Positions 42,717 through 51,499 are shown, numbered from the stretch's first letter. The stretch: DNA of 64,000 nt from Candidatus Saccharibacteria bacterium oral taxon 488 (GCA_013099195.1 CP039999.1:620001-684000); one strand, 5' to 3'. Translations and numbers: made by a program. The notes: generated by a model from the letters alone, not told the origin.

Positions 42717-45185
42717 CTACTGCCCGAGTGACATCGGCGGCACGGCCGGGCCCGGGGACACCATACTGCTGCCGTCGGCCGCTTCGCCGACCACCGCTCG
42801 TATCTGCTCCGCCGTGATAATCGTCGTTGAGCCCGGCGCGACAGAGCCAGCGAGCAGCTGCTTGGCGACGGTATTCTCGACAGCTCGCTGCACCACGCGG
42901 CGCATCGGACGAGCGCCGAGGCGCGGGTCGTAGCCAGCATCGACCAATAATTTTTTGCCCGCCTCTTCGACAGCAACTTGGATTTTTTGTGGCGCCAGCG
43001 TTCGATTGATACCAGCCAAAATGAGATCAACGACCTGCAGCAGCTCTCCTTTACCCAAAGGACGAAATAGCACGATTTCATCAAACCGGTTGAGAAACTC
43101 CGGACGAAACAGATTGGCATTAATCAGCTCGTTGATAAATGTTTGCTCAAACTGCTCCAGTTGGTAGCCACGCTCGATATATTCGCGAATTCTCTCGGCC
43201 CCAGCATTCGATGTGGCGATGACGATGGCGTCACGAAAACTAATGTCGCGGTTCTTTTCGTCGCGTAAAATTCCCTCGTCCAGTAACTGCAGAAGCGTCG
43301 TGAGCACCTGCGGATGGGCCTTTTCAATTTCATCGAGCAACACCACCGAGAATGGTCGCTTTTGCACCTGGGCGGTCAGGCTCATCGGATCATTCGCTCC
43401 ATCAGCGATCAGCCGCGCCACGTCCTCGGCCCGCACAAACTCATTAAGGTCCAGCCGAATTAGATTACCCTCGCCGCCAAAGTAGATATCCGCTAGCGCT
43501 TTGGACAGCTCAGTTTTACCAACACCAGTTGGGCCGAGAAACAGAAACGTACCAATCGGCCGATCGGGGTTGCGTACACCAGCCCGTGCTCGCCGGATGG
43601 CATCAGAGATGACGCTGACGGCACGCGTTTGATTGATCATGCGCTGATGAATCAGGTCTTCGAGGTTCAAGAGCTTCTCTCGTTCATCATCAGTCGAGGC
43701 AGTCGCGATCTTGATGCCCATGGTTTTTTCGACCGCGTCATCGACCGACTGAGCTGTCACCAGACCGGACGACGCATAATGAGCTGCCGCCTCCAGCACC
43801 TTGAGTGCCCGACCCGGCATCGCCACGTCTTGGACGTACCGCTCGCCGACGCGGTAGGCTTCAGCGATGGCTTGATACATGTAGGTCACTTTGTGGCGAT
43901 GTTCAAGACCAAGCAGCTGATCGCGCATAATTCGCACCGTCTCCTCGGGCGATGATGGCTCGATAACGATGGTATTGAGCGCCGTCGCCAGCTGGGCGTT
44001 GCGCTGAGAAATCTGCAAGTAGCGCTGACTATCCATAGTGAGGATAATCCGCAGCCGACCCGCCTCCAAAATTGGCAGTAGCAAATTACTTAAATCAACC
44101 GAGCCAACACCTTCTTCAAAAAACAGCTGAGCATTATCGAGACACAAAATGACATTCTTTGATAAAAATGCTTCGTTGAGAATCTGCGTCACCAGCGCTT
44201 CCAGCTCGCCCCGACCGGCTGCTGCCGAGATCAGCGACGAGGCGTCCAAGAGGAAAATCTGCCGATAGAGCAGCGATGACGGCACGGTTTTATGTCCGTC
44301 AATGAGCATCTCAGCGAACGCCGCCACGACCGTACTCTTGCCGGCCCCATTGAGCCCGACCAGCGCTGCATTCTGCCGGCCATTCGAGCCAAAAATTGTC
44401 ATCAGCTGCTCCAGCGCCGCCTGATGAGCGTCCAGCTGCGAGATCATCGTCCCGCCCGATACCTGCAGGCTGAGGTTCTGGGCGAACCGGCTCAAAAGCG
44501 GCGTATAACCAAATGACCAATCACGGGCGATACCGCCGGTGTGGAGCGGCTTTTGCTTGAACTGCTCGATCAATGACTTGAGGCGCTCATACCACATAAT
44601 ACCACCCAATACATCACGAAAATCAATTTTTAGATTTGCTAGCAGAGCGTCATGATTCGGAAATTGCTCAACAATCGCCGCCGCCAACACCGCACCTGTT
44701 ACCTTCGGGCTATTGGTGTCACGCCAAATTCGCAGCGCTGATTGCCATACAGCTGGCGTGTTATTAGGATCATCCGAAGCAATATTCGCCAAAAAGTTCG
44801 GCGTGAGACCCAACCGTACTCCGAGGAATTGCCCGGCCCGCGACTGACCAACCGCCAGGGCGATTTCTTTCGGTGACGGCCGCTGGCTCAGGCGGCCCAG
44901 TATATCTGCTGCCATCACATCATCAATCGTCTCCGCCCGCGCGCTCACCGCCATCGTCTTGAGATCGCCCTGCCACCACACACTGAGCATCGCCAGCGGC
45001 CCCACCAGACCAACCATCAACCAGCCAATCGACCCGTGTTTGATCAATAGCCAAACGCCACCCAGACCCAATGCAACAGCGATGAGTACTACCAAGACAT
45101 GCCAGACCGTACCAAACCGCGCTGTAAACCGCGCCTTTTGTGCCCGCAAGCTGTGATAGCGAAACTCCGGCCGCACCTCGTTCAT
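42717..45185 (-). CDS. Membrane-anchored Clp/ClpC-like double AAA+ ATPase
   Basis: The 822-residue protein has an N-terminal cytoplasmic stub, two membrane helices (about 30-75), then a helical region without a classical Clp N-domain. A first AAA+ module has an unusual Walker A GLNGAGKST and Walker B VILCLDNAQ; the second is canonical with GPTGVGKTE, LLDEIEKAHP, the RPEFLNRFDE arginine-finger motif and the ClpB/C D2-small domain (DPRLGARPMRRV). It should unfold proteins or remodel complexes at the membrane. I see no clear ClpP-binding loop. Its ATG overlaps the stop of the small membrane-protein gene upstream. Confidence 0.88.
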   Translation of the reverse strand: MNEVRPEFRYHSLRAQKARFTARFGTVWHVLVVLIAVALGLGGVWLLIKHGSIGWLMVGLVGPLAMLSVWWQGDLKTMAVSARAETIDDVMAADILGRLSQRPSPKEIALAVGQSRAGQFLGVRLGLTPNFLANIASDDPNNTPAVWQSALRIWRDTNSPKVTGAVLAAAIVEQFPNHDALLANLKIDFRDVLGGIMWYERLKSLIEQFKQKPLHTGGIARDWSFGYTPLLSRFAQNLSLQVSGGTMISQLDAHQAALEQLMTIFGSNGRQNAALVGLNGAGKSTVVAAFAEMLIDGHKTVPSSLLYRQIFLLDASSLISAAAGRGELEALVTQILNEAFLSKNVILCLDNAQLFFEEGVGSVDLSNLLLPILEAGRLRIILTMDSQRYLQISQRNAQLATALNTIVIEPSSPEETVRIMRDQLLGLEHRHKVTYMYQAIAEAYRVGERYVQDVAMPGRALKVLEAAAHYASSGLVTAQSVDDAVEKTMGIKIATASTDDEREKLLNLEDLIHQRMINQTRAVSVISDAIRRARAGVRNPDRPIGTFLFLGPTGVGKTELSKALADIYFGGEGNLIRLDLNEFVRAEDVARLIADGANDPMSLTAQVQKRPFSVVLLDEIEKAHPQVLTTLLQLLDEGILRDEKNRDISFRDAIVIATSNAGAERIREYIERGYQLEQFEQTFINELINANLFRPEFLNRFDEIVLFRPLGKGELLQVVDLILAGINRTLAPQKIQVAVEEAGKKLLVDAGYDPRLGARPMRRVVQRAVENTVAKQLLAGSVAPGSTTIITAEQIRAVVGEAADGSSMVSPGPAVPPMSLGQ

Positions 45186-45562
45186 GCCAATACCCTCATC
45201 TGCCACAAGATAATTCCTATCACCGGCGTTACGGGTAACAGCGCCCACACCACGATGCTGCCGACCGCCCACACCGCCCGCAGGCTGATAACCACCAGTC
45301 CCGCAAACAGTACCAAAAGCCGCACTACCGCACCAACTGCTCGCGAGAACAGCCGGTCGAAAAAGGCTTGCATTTTCACGGTAAGTGGTGCTTGAGCACG
45401 AATTTGCCCTGCAGAAATTTGGCGAAATGGATCGAACAGCGTCCGCACCAACAGGCCGATTGAGAAAACATCAGCTGTCCGCAGCACGCCAAGACCAACT
45501 CGCTTGATATGCCGCCGCCAGCCTGCACCATACCACCACTGGAAAATACCCACCAAAAACAT
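45182..45562 (-). CDS. Small membrane protein in operon with the Clp-like ATPase
   Basis: The 126-residue protein has a basic N-terminal part (WRRHIKRVGLGVLRTADVF) and about two to three hydrophobic helices, the last two spanning about 73-120. I do not recognise the family. It overlaps the Clp-like start by four bases (ATGA), so it is likely co-translated and may be its membrane partner or substrate adaptor. TACAAT (45574-45569) lies 6 bases before the ATG at 45562. It is divergent from murT. Confidence 0.72.
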   Translation of the reverse strand: MFLVGIFQWWYGAGWRRHIKRVGLGVLRTADVFSIGLLVRTLFDPFRQISAGQIRAQAPLTVKMQAFFDRLFSRAVGAVVRLLVLFAGLVVISLRAVWAVGSIVVWALLPVTPVIGIILWQMRVLA

Positions 45563-45606
45563 AGTTCTATTGTAGCACACTGCTTGGGCGCGGTATAATA
45601 CGAAAT

Positions 45607-46872
45607 ATGTCACGACAGATTCTCAGTACACTCATCGGCAAAACCGTCAAACAAGCTGCTCGCCTGCGCGGTGGCGGCTCGGCGCTCCCGGGGCTGGTCA
45701 TCGAAAAGATTGATCCGGGCTTTATCGCTCGCACCCTGGCGCAAATACCGCACGGCGTGGTAGTTATCAGTGGCACGAACGGCAAGACCACTACCACTAA
45801 AATCGTCGTTGAACTGCTCGAGGCGGCCGGCCTCAAGGTTTTTACCAATCGCACGGGCAGTAATTTCTCGCGCGGCGTGGCGGCAGCACTGCTCGGCGAA
45901 GTGGACATGCGCGGGCGGCTGGATGCCGACATCGGGGTGCTGGAGCTTGACGAAGCCTGGGCAGTCAAGTTTGTCCAGCTAGTACCACCGCGCTACAGCC
46001 TGCTACTCAACGTCATGCGTGATCAACTAGATCGGTTTGGCGAGATCGACACGGCAGCTGGTTTCTTGGCAAAAATCGCCCAGGCAACCACTGATACCGT
46101 GGTACTCAATCGCGACGACCCGCGCATCTATCGCCTGCACCAGCAGACGGCGGCCAACGTAGCGTTTTTTGGCACGACCAACCAGCTGCTGGAACTGATG
46201 CCGACTGACGATGCGCTCAAGACCGGCCAGGCTCAGGCAAATCACCTGGCACCAGCCGACGTGCTGCTCGCTGACATTGATAAGCAAACGGCAACCTTTC
46301 AGATTGGCAATGCCAAGCACGCAGTGCGAATGCGGCTGAATGGCGTGTATAATTTGTTGAACGCAGCGGCGGCGCTGAGTTTGGTACGACAAATTATGGG
46401 AGAGAAAGCCGAGCTAACGACACTACTAGGCGCCCTGTCAGACGTAGCGCCGGCATTCGGTCGAGGCGAGACCATTGTGATTGACGGCACGCCGATTGAG
46501 CTAATTCTCGTGAAAAACCCGAGCGGCTTTCGACTCAGCCTGCTGTCATTTGCCGACGGGACAGCGGATACGATGATCGCCATCAATGATAACTACGCCG
46601 ACGGGCGCGACGTTAGTTGGCTGTGGGATGTGGATGTTTCGCGCCTCGAACGGGTAGCGGTGGTCAGCGGCGTGCGCGCTCACGATATGGCACTGCGACT
46701 GGGGTATGATGATATTACGCCAGAAGTAATTGAGCCAGATTTGGCGGCGGCGCTGGAGAAATTACTAGCCCATCATCCACGCAAGCCAAAGCATATTTAC
46801 TGTACCTACACAGCGATGATGCGACTGCGCAAATTATTATCAATCAAAACCGATGTGGAGGCCATCCGATGA
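45607..46872 (+). CDS. murT: Lipid II isoglutaminyl synthase, Mur-ligase-like subunit MurT
   Basis: MurT activates the alpha-carboxylate of D-Glu in the lipid II stem, and GatD supplies ammonia to form iso-glutamine. The 421-residue protein has the Mur ATP loop SGTNGKTTTTK (55-65), RTGSNFSRGV, LDEAWAVKFV, LLLNVMRDQLDRFGE, and a C-terminal DUF1727 domain with NPSGF, INDNYADGRDVSWLWDVD and YCTYTAM. The four-cysteine zinc ribbon of Staphylococcus MurT is absent: only one Cys is present. TATAAT (45594-45599) lies 7 bases before the ATG. It overlaps gatD by four bases. Confidence 0.92.
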   Translation: MSRQILSTLIGKTVKQAARLRGGGSALPGLVIEKIDPGFIARTLAQIPHGVVVISGTNGKTTTTKIVVELLEAAGLKVFTNRTGSNFSRGVAAALLGEVDMRGRLDADIGVLELDEAWAVKFVQLVPPRYSLLLNVMRDQLDRFGEIDTAAGFLAKIAQATTDTVVLNRDDPRIYRLHQQTAANVAFFGTTNQLLELMPTDDALKTGQAQANHLAPADVLLADIDKQTATFQIGNAKHAVRMRLNGVYNLLNAAAALSLVRQIMGEKAELTTLLGALSDVAPAFGRGETIVIDGTPIELILVKNPSGFRLSLLSFADGTADTMIAINDNYADGRDVSWLWDVDVSRLERVAVVSGVRAHDMALRLGYDDITPEVIEPDLAAALEKLLAHHPRKPKHIYCTYTAMMRLRKLLSIKTDVEAIR

Positions 46873-47588
46873 CGATCACGATTATTCAATTGTATCCGCG
46901 CGATATGAATCTCTATGGCGACTGGGGCAATACACTGGCGCTGAAAAAGCGGCTGGAATGGCGCGGCTTTACGGTACGCATTATTGATCATAATCCGAGT
47001 GATACGACTGATTTTATGGCGGGAGATATTTTCATCGGCGGTGGCGGCCAGGATGCCGGGCAAGAAATTATCCAAGACGATTTGCTGGCGCGAGCGGATG
47101 AGCTACGGCGCTTAGCAGAGAGCGACGTGCCAATGCTGATGATCTGTGGTATGTATCAATTATTTGGCCGGGCGTTCACCACACATGATGGGCACGTGAT
47201 TCGTGGTGCGGGGATTTTACCGCTAGAGACATACGCCAAGGCAGAACGACTGATCGGCAACATTACACTCGAGAGCGAGGAGTTCGGGCAGATCGTTGGC
47301 TATGAAAATCATAGCGGCCAGACGCTGCTCGATGACGGAGTATCACCGCTGGGGCACGTGGTGCGGGGCGCTGGTAATGATGAGACTGGCCAAGTTGAGG
47401 GTGCGAGGCTATACAATATCATAGCGACGTACCTGCACGGGCCAATCTTGCCAAAGAATCCACGGCTTGCTGATTTTTTGATCACCGCAGCACTCACACG
47501 AAAAGGCTATACCGATAAGCTCAGCGCTCTACCAATCGACCGCACCGCAGAACATGCGCAGTGGGTGGCAATGGAGCGAGGGCGGTAA
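46869..47588 (+). CDS. gatD: Lipid II isoglutaminyl synthase, glutaminase subunit GatD
   Basis: This is a class I glutamine amidotransferase-like protein (239 residues) that provides ammonia to MurT. The nucleophile is Cys93 in MICGMYQLFG and the catalytic His is His190 in TYLHGPILPKNP. LYPRDMNLYGDWGN at the N-terminus is typical of GatD. The ATGA overlap with murT shows translational coupling. Confidence 0.93.
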   Translation: MTITIIQLYPRDMNLYGDWGNTLALKKRLEWRGFTVRIIDHNPSDTTDFMAGDIFIGGGGQDAGQEIIQDDLLARADELRRLAESDVPMLMICGMYQLFGRAFTTHDGHVIRGAGILPLETYAKAERLIGNITLESEEFGQIVGYENHSGQTLLDDGVSPLGHVVRGAGNDETGQVEGARLYNIIATYLHGPILPKNPRLADFLITAALTRKGYTDKLSALPIDRTAEHAQWVAMERGR

Positions 47589-47601
47589 ATCTCGGTGCGA
47601 T

Positions 47602-48054
47602 CTAGCGGTCGCTAATGGAGACGATGAGGTTAAAATGATCAACCTGAAAACCTTTAGGACTATCAATGAGCGCCATAACAGCTTCTCCTTCAAAAAAGCT
47701 GTGGGGAGGTTTAGTCATTACGCCTATAAGATCTGACCAATACATGCTTCCACCGTTAGTCTGTAATATTTCTCGAACAGTCGCTTGGCGCTCTCTGTGT
47801 TTACATACAGTATTTTTTGATTCCCCAACTGCGACCTCGCCTAAAGCTTCCTCTGCCGCCTTACGACTCATCTCAACCATTTTTAACCTAGCACGATAGA
47901 CACGTTCAAAGCGCTCGTCCATGACGTGGTAAAGCTCGTTTTGTTCTTCTCGTGTGCGGAGACCCCACTCGGCAAGTTCCGCACGTGACTCCTCTGTCGG
48001 AACGACCCATCTTGATTTAAACTCTTCGGTGCCTTGTTTACTGGCATCATTCAT
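47602..48054 (-). CDS. Unknown 150-residue soluble protein
   Basis: I do not recognise it. The sequence is charged and mostly helical at the N-terminal side (residues 20-75, with a possible coiled coil around ERFERVYRARLKMVEMSRKAAEEA), followed by VREILQTNGGSMYWSDLIGVM, which could be a small winged-helix-like unit. AAAGGGGG lies seven bases before the ATG, and a TTTACA/18/TACAAT promoter lies upstream. It converges with gatD. Confidence 0.6.
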   Translation of the reverse strand: MNDASKQGTEEFKSRWVVPTEESRAELAEWGLRTREEQNELYHVMDERFERVYRARLKMVEMSRKAAEEALGEVAVGESKNTVCKHRERQATVREILQTNGGSMYWSDLIGVMTKPPHSFFEGEAVMALIDSPKGFQVDHFNLIVSISDR

Positions 48055-48088
48055 CTCACACCCCCTTTCTTATGGTTTTATAGATTTG

Positions 48089-48118
48089 ATTGTATCAGAG
48101 GCTAGATGAAAGTGTAAA
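48089..48118 (-). promoter_or_regulatory. Promoter of the 150-residue protein gene
   Basis: On the minus strand: TTTACA (48118-48113), 18 bases, TACAAT (48094-48089). It is back-to-back with the TATAAT of the RNA candidate. Confidence 0.6.
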
Positions 48119-48128
48119 ACGCTATAAT

Positions 48129-48350
48129 ACACCCGTCGCTGCATGGGCTCAAGTCCTCAACAAGAATCGGATGCAGTCTCCGCGTAGGTGGGCCTGTACC
48201 TCACATATTTTCTCCGAGGGCAAAGTCATGGTGCCATGATGGGACGTGGAAGCTTACCCGCATTCATCCTTAACCGCGCTCTAATCGGAGGTTTAGCTGG
48301 CTGACACGCTACCTATGAACCAGGCCCCGCAGAGTCCCTAAGCTACCTAC
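48129..48350 (+). ncRNA. Candidate structured RNA, family not identified
   Basis: TATAAT at 48123-48128 is followed by about 220 bases without a convincing reading frame but with long-range complementarity. CTGCAT/ATGCAG closes a 5' hairpin (48139-48176). GTAGGT and GGGCCTG (48184-48196) pair with CAGGCCC (48321-48327) and ACCTAC (48345-48350). Inside this, CTCCGA (48212-48217) pairs with TCGGAG (48285-48290), and TCATGG/CCATGA forms a tight hairpin. This nested rod with internal loops is reminiscent of 6S RNA, but I cannot assign it. I saw no RNase P, tmRNA or SRP signature. Confidence 0.45.
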
Positions 48351-48766
48351 CCAAGCCCCAGGTGAGCCTCAACCGCGTGCAGCCGCTTGTCCAGCGCTCG
48401 CCATTTCTTGTCCTGGGTGTCCCAGCCAACTGTGTCGGCGTGCTCGCGAGAACCTTCCTCAAGGAATAAGCGGGTGCGTAGCGAAGCCAGTTCAGCCTTG
48501 AGGTCACTTTGGATGGCCATGACCTTCTTGAAATTATGATCGGTCTTCAGTTCAAACAGCTGGAAGATGTCGTCGCTGTTCTTGATGTCTTTACGGATGG
48601 CAGCCTGACCCTGCTCGAGGTTGCCAAGACGGGTCTCTACGGCATCAAATCGCTCACCCATCTTGCCTAAGTGGCCATCCATTTTGTCCAGGCGCTTATC
48701 GACGGTTTCAAACCGTTCATTCATTTGTTTTGCTAGCGAATCAATTTTTGTGATTATTTCTTCCAT
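48347..48766 (-). CDS. Coiled-coil protein, unknown function
   Basis: The 139-residue product is almost all heptad repeat (SLAKQMNERFETVDKRLDKM, then DGHLGKMGERFDAVETRL, ...), with a more mixed segment around residues 65-100 and a C-terminal short coil. It resembles small coiled-coil proteins with repeats of the 'ERF..V..RL..M' type found in many bacteria; none of these has a firm function that I can assign. AGAGGG precedes the ATG at 48766. Confidence 0.7.
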   Translation of the reverse strand: MEEIITKIDSLAKQMNERFETVDKRLDKMDGHLGKMGERFDAVETRLGNLEQGQAAIRKDIKNSDDIFQLFELKTDHNFKKVMAIQSDLKAELASLRTRLFLEEGSREHADTVGWDTQDKKWRALDKRLHAVEAHLGLG

Positions 48767-49035
48767 GCAATATCCCTCTTGCATCTATTTAACCATGGTT
48801 GCTATTAGCAAACAAGGGGCAGCCTTACAGACTATCCCACCCACCCCGCTCCCTCTCTCCGCTCACTTCGCCCCTGGTCACCCCGAACACTGGACTTCGT
48901 CCCATCGCCCGAGCTTTCCTGACTGCTTGAGCCGACCAGGAGGCAAGCATGGATTCCGCTCCCGCCGACTGCACCGCTAGGAGACGAGTCCACGTCTACC
49001 AATTTTCGAACGCCTGTGCTATATTAAAAAGCAGT
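48767..49035. other. Intergenic stretch with hairpin-forming sequence
   Basis: No convincing gene. On the plus strand it is C-rich and purine-poor up to about 48900. CCTGGTC (48873-48879) and GACCAGG (48934-48940) form a 7-bp stem enclosing a smaller GGAC/GTCC hairpin. It could be an untranslated region or a small RNA; evidence is weak. The TATATT -10 of the next gene is at 49020-49025. Confidence 0.3.
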
Positions 49036-49449
49036 ATGAAAGACCGATGGCGTTCATCACCACAACCACCGGAAGAAGAAACTCCACGGTTGGAGGCTTG
49101 CGAAAGGCGCCCGCGGGTACGAGAATTAGGCGATATTGCCATGAGTGAACAGGCCCTGAAGTCTCTGTCGCCCGGGCGACGTTCCCTTTTACAGAAACAG
49201 ATAGCGGAAGAGGTCAGGAGAATTATTATGGAAGTTTCCGTGAAACGTCGACATTTCTCCAAGAGGAGCGGTATGACTAAGCCCTCTAAACGCGTGAGAG
49301 CACGCGGGGCCGCAAAAGTCTCTAAGACTACACCTGAGCGGCATACTCCAGTCGGCGTTACTACTGCCGAATACATCGCGGAGAACTATATATCAAGACA
49401 GGCGCCACCCCCGCCACGTAGTATGCTCATCGACCCCTCAGAAATCTGA
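49036..49449 (+). CDS. Unknown small basic protein
   Basis: The 137-residue product has an acidic/proline N-terminus (SSPQPPEEETPRLE), a helical middle (LLQKQIAEEVRRIIMEV), and a strongly basic stretch (SVKRRHFSKRSGMTKPSKRV) before a proline-rich tail. I do not recognise it; the basic region may bind nucleic acid. An extended -10 TGCTATATT (49017-49025) is 10 bases before the ATG, so the leader is very short. Upstream in-frame codons are probably not translated. Confidence 0.5.
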   Translation: MKDRWRSSPQPPEEETPRLEACERRPRVRELGDIAMSEQALKSLSPGRRSLLQKQIAEEVRRIIMEVSVKRRHFSKRSGMTKPSKRVRARGAAKVSKTTPERHTPVGVTTAEYIAENYISRQAPPPPRSMLIDPSEI

Positions 49450-49541
49450 TGACAAAGGGGCGACACGCCCTCTCCTTTAGCAAGAATCCTGTCTTTAAGG
49501 ATTTCATTAAGACGATTTATCTCACCCCTGCTACATCGACG

Positions 49542-49574
49542 AAAACGCCCCCGGAGCGGAACTCCGAGGGCGTG
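49542..49574 (-). terminator. Terminator after tRNA-Pro
   Basis: ACGCCCTCGGAG (49574-49563) pairs with CTCCGGGGGCGT (49556-49545) on the minus strand, with one weak pair, then TTTT (49545-49542). It follows tRNA-Pro. Confidence 0.7.
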
Positions 49575-49597
49575 TGTTCGAACAAGATGAGTGTTGT

Positions 49598-49674
49598 GGT
49601 CGGGGTGAAAGGACTCGAACCTTCGACCTCACGGTCCCAAACCGCGCGCGCTAGCCAACTGCGCCACACCCCGA
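49598..49674 (-). tRNA. tRNA-Pro (TGG)
   Basis: Acceptor CGGGGTG/CACCCCG, anticodon arm CGCGG-TTTGGGA-CCGTG (anticodon TGG), T-arm GAAGG-TTCGAGT-CCTTT, encoded CCA. Confidence 0.95.
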
Positions 49675-49779
49675 GAAGCTGATCTCGATACTCACTCCGC
49701 TCCATTCTACCACACTTGACACATTAAATACAGCAATAATTAGTGATTTGAGTTAATATATAGACATACTCTCATAATT

Positions 49780-50405
49780 ATGGCCAGCACTAATCACATC
49801 ACCCTCACAGCTCACCGCCGACAAATGATATATCTCTGCGCCATTGTCTGCGTGTATCTTATGTTGCCCATTCTCATTTGTATCGGCATTATCCCTTGGA
49901 ATATGAAATTCGTGGCACTTATAGTCAGTGCAGTGATGATGTATATATTAATGCGAATACTCGGCCATACGCATAGCGACATCGGTATTACGCGGCAGCG
50001 TACCATCTATTCGCTAAAAACTGTGCTGCCGATAACCATAGCCCTCATTATCGCGGCTGGGCTGTTTCTACTCCTCGAAAAACCTCGATTCTCACCAACC
50101 GAAGGAATAGGATTTTATGTATTTTACATTCTCATCTCATGCCCGGCGCAAGAACTGTTATTCCGCGGCATCTCAGCCGCATACTACAAGAACTACGGCT
50201 ACACCGAGTGCTAGAGCTTGGCGTAGCAGCCGCCCTTTTCGGTTACGCACATATCATCTACGGCGATATGCTCACTGTTGTTGTCATGAGCATCGTCGGC
50301 TTTTTCTGGTATCGGGTGTATCAGCAGTCACTGAACCTCATTGGCGTAACGATAAGCCACGTGGTACTTGGCGTGATGACGATTGCCCTAGGGATTATTG
50401 ATTAA
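49780..50405 (+). pseudogene. CPBP (CAAX/Abi-type) membrane protease, frameshifted
   Basis: The first frame (49780-50214) has several membrane helices and the motif PAQELLFRG, corresponding to the EExxxR motif of CPBP intramembrane proteases with Gln in place of the first Glu. It ends abruptly after KNYGYTEC. The adjacent frame continues as RVLELGVAAALFGYAHIIYGD, with the second motif FxxxH, then the third-motif-like ISHVVLG, to the stop at 50405. Restoring one base near 50205 would join them. Family members process prenylated proteins or confer bacteriocin immunity; the function here is unknown. It is likely inactive unless the frameshift is a sequence error. Confidence 0.7.
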
Positions 50406-50536
50406 CATTGACAAGTTACCCCCCCATTTTGTTTAATGGTAAACAAGATGAGAGGGATGGAACAGGGTCTCCTGGGAAGAGGCTTTTACTAAGGGGAGTG
50501 GTGTGCGATAATACATAGTAAGTATGGGTATGATCA

Positions 50537-51007
50537 CTATTCCGTCGAGGGCTTGGCAAGTGAATAAAGAGTCATGGCAGCAGCACCAACCTCGGCCGAG
50601 GCAACTCCCGTTTCTGCCAATGGGTGAAGCTGTTCTCTTGCCTCTTCTACGGGACTAGTGATGAGGAAGGCCACCCTTCCCACGTCGCCTGATTCGCCGT
50701 TCATTAGGGCTTGAAGCGCGTTTACATATCGCCCTTTCCTTGGATGCCTTAGGGGTAGTTGGCGAACCTGTGTAGCCAATGATTCTGTTGCTACAAGTAG
50801 CCTTTGGTATCTCTCGGAATCTGTGCCAGACGACTCTACGGTTTGGTGGTTAGTGTCGAGGCTATCAAGGCGTCCATTGTAGCGCGTCTTCTTCTTGAGG
50901 CTATAGCCTACGGGGACACCCGTCGTCGGCGGGTTTTCTGAAACATATGCCATTCCCAGTGGTCGTGCGGGAATGCCCAAACTCGTCGAATTGCCCTCGG
51001 GGCTCAT
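50537..51007 (-). CDS. Unknown 156-residue protein
   Basis: I do not recognise it. The N-terminal third is Pro/Gly/Thr-rich and probably flexible. The C-terminal two thirds are helical (SERYQRLLVATESLATQVRQL, then a final Ala-rich helix ASAEVGAAAMTLYSLA). There is no signal peptide or membrane helix. The start is uncertain: ATG at 51007 or a GTG at 51019. It lies in an accessory stretch flanked by a broken protease and a remnant. Confidence 0.45.
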   Translation of the reverse strand: MSPEGNSTSLGIPARPLGMAYVSENPPTTGVPVGYSLKKKTRYNGRLDSLDTNHQTVESSGTDSERYQRLLVATESLATQVRQLPLRHPRKGRYVNALQALMNGESGDVGRVAFLITSPVEEAREQLHPLAETGVASAEVGAAAMTLYSLAKPSTE

Positions 51008-51019
51008 ACTTCTTTTCAC

Positions 51020-51499
51020 TTCCTAACTATTGTCGCATACTTACTACTTGATTTTCAACCTCGTTCCAATAGCCCCGTTCGCCGACATCAGCAAATAAGC
51101 CGCCAACCCGAGTATCATGAGCCATACCCTTAGCCAAATTGTTATCAGCTTATACTGGACATGTTGCTTCGCCACGTGGAACGATGCCATCTACCAGCAA
51201 GCTCATGTCTCAGATAGCTGAAGTGAATGGTCACATGGTGATCATCATCAATGATGTGCTCGATCAGGGCGTAATCGCCAAATTCGCCTTCGGCCATTTC
51301 CTCGTGTGCGGCGCCACTGACAGCAAGCTCGTGACAATGATCGAAAAAGATATCGCTCGCTCAACGATCGCGCACGCTGACTATACCTGTTTTCATACCG
51401 AACCAGAATGGCTCGGTGACATGTGACTCGATGAAGCCGATACCGCACCAGAAGCCAATCGCTGGCTCAGTTAAGTGCACATCATTGAGTCCTAGAGAG
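51020..51499. other. Probable gene remnants; no intact gene
   Basis: This 480-base stretch has no convincing complete gene. On the plus strand a frame from about 51187 reads protein-like for about 80 codons (SQIAEVNGHMVIIINDVLDQ, then FLVCGATDSKLVTMIEKD), hits a TGA at 51424 and would continue for about 15 more codons (LDEADTAPEANRWLS). On the minus strand a 30-codon reading frame near 51127-51032 begins MAHDTRVGGLFADVGERGYW. Both look like fragments of decayed genes, and I cannot name the families. Confidence 0.35.

Noticed and set aside
48129-48350. RNase P RNA, tmRNA or SRP RNA
   Set aside because: The diagnostic GAGGAAAGTCC, tRNA-like end with tag frame, and GGAAGGAAGCAGCC-type tetraloop motifs were not found.
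49449-49682. A 77-codon reading frame on the plus strand
   Set aside because: It runs through the terminator and the tRNA-Pro gene in antisense, so it is not a real gene.
51139-51480. TGA read as glycine, joining the remnant at 51424
   Set aside because: TGA serves as a normal stop in this window (for example at the end of the branching-enzyme gene), so recoding is unlikely.
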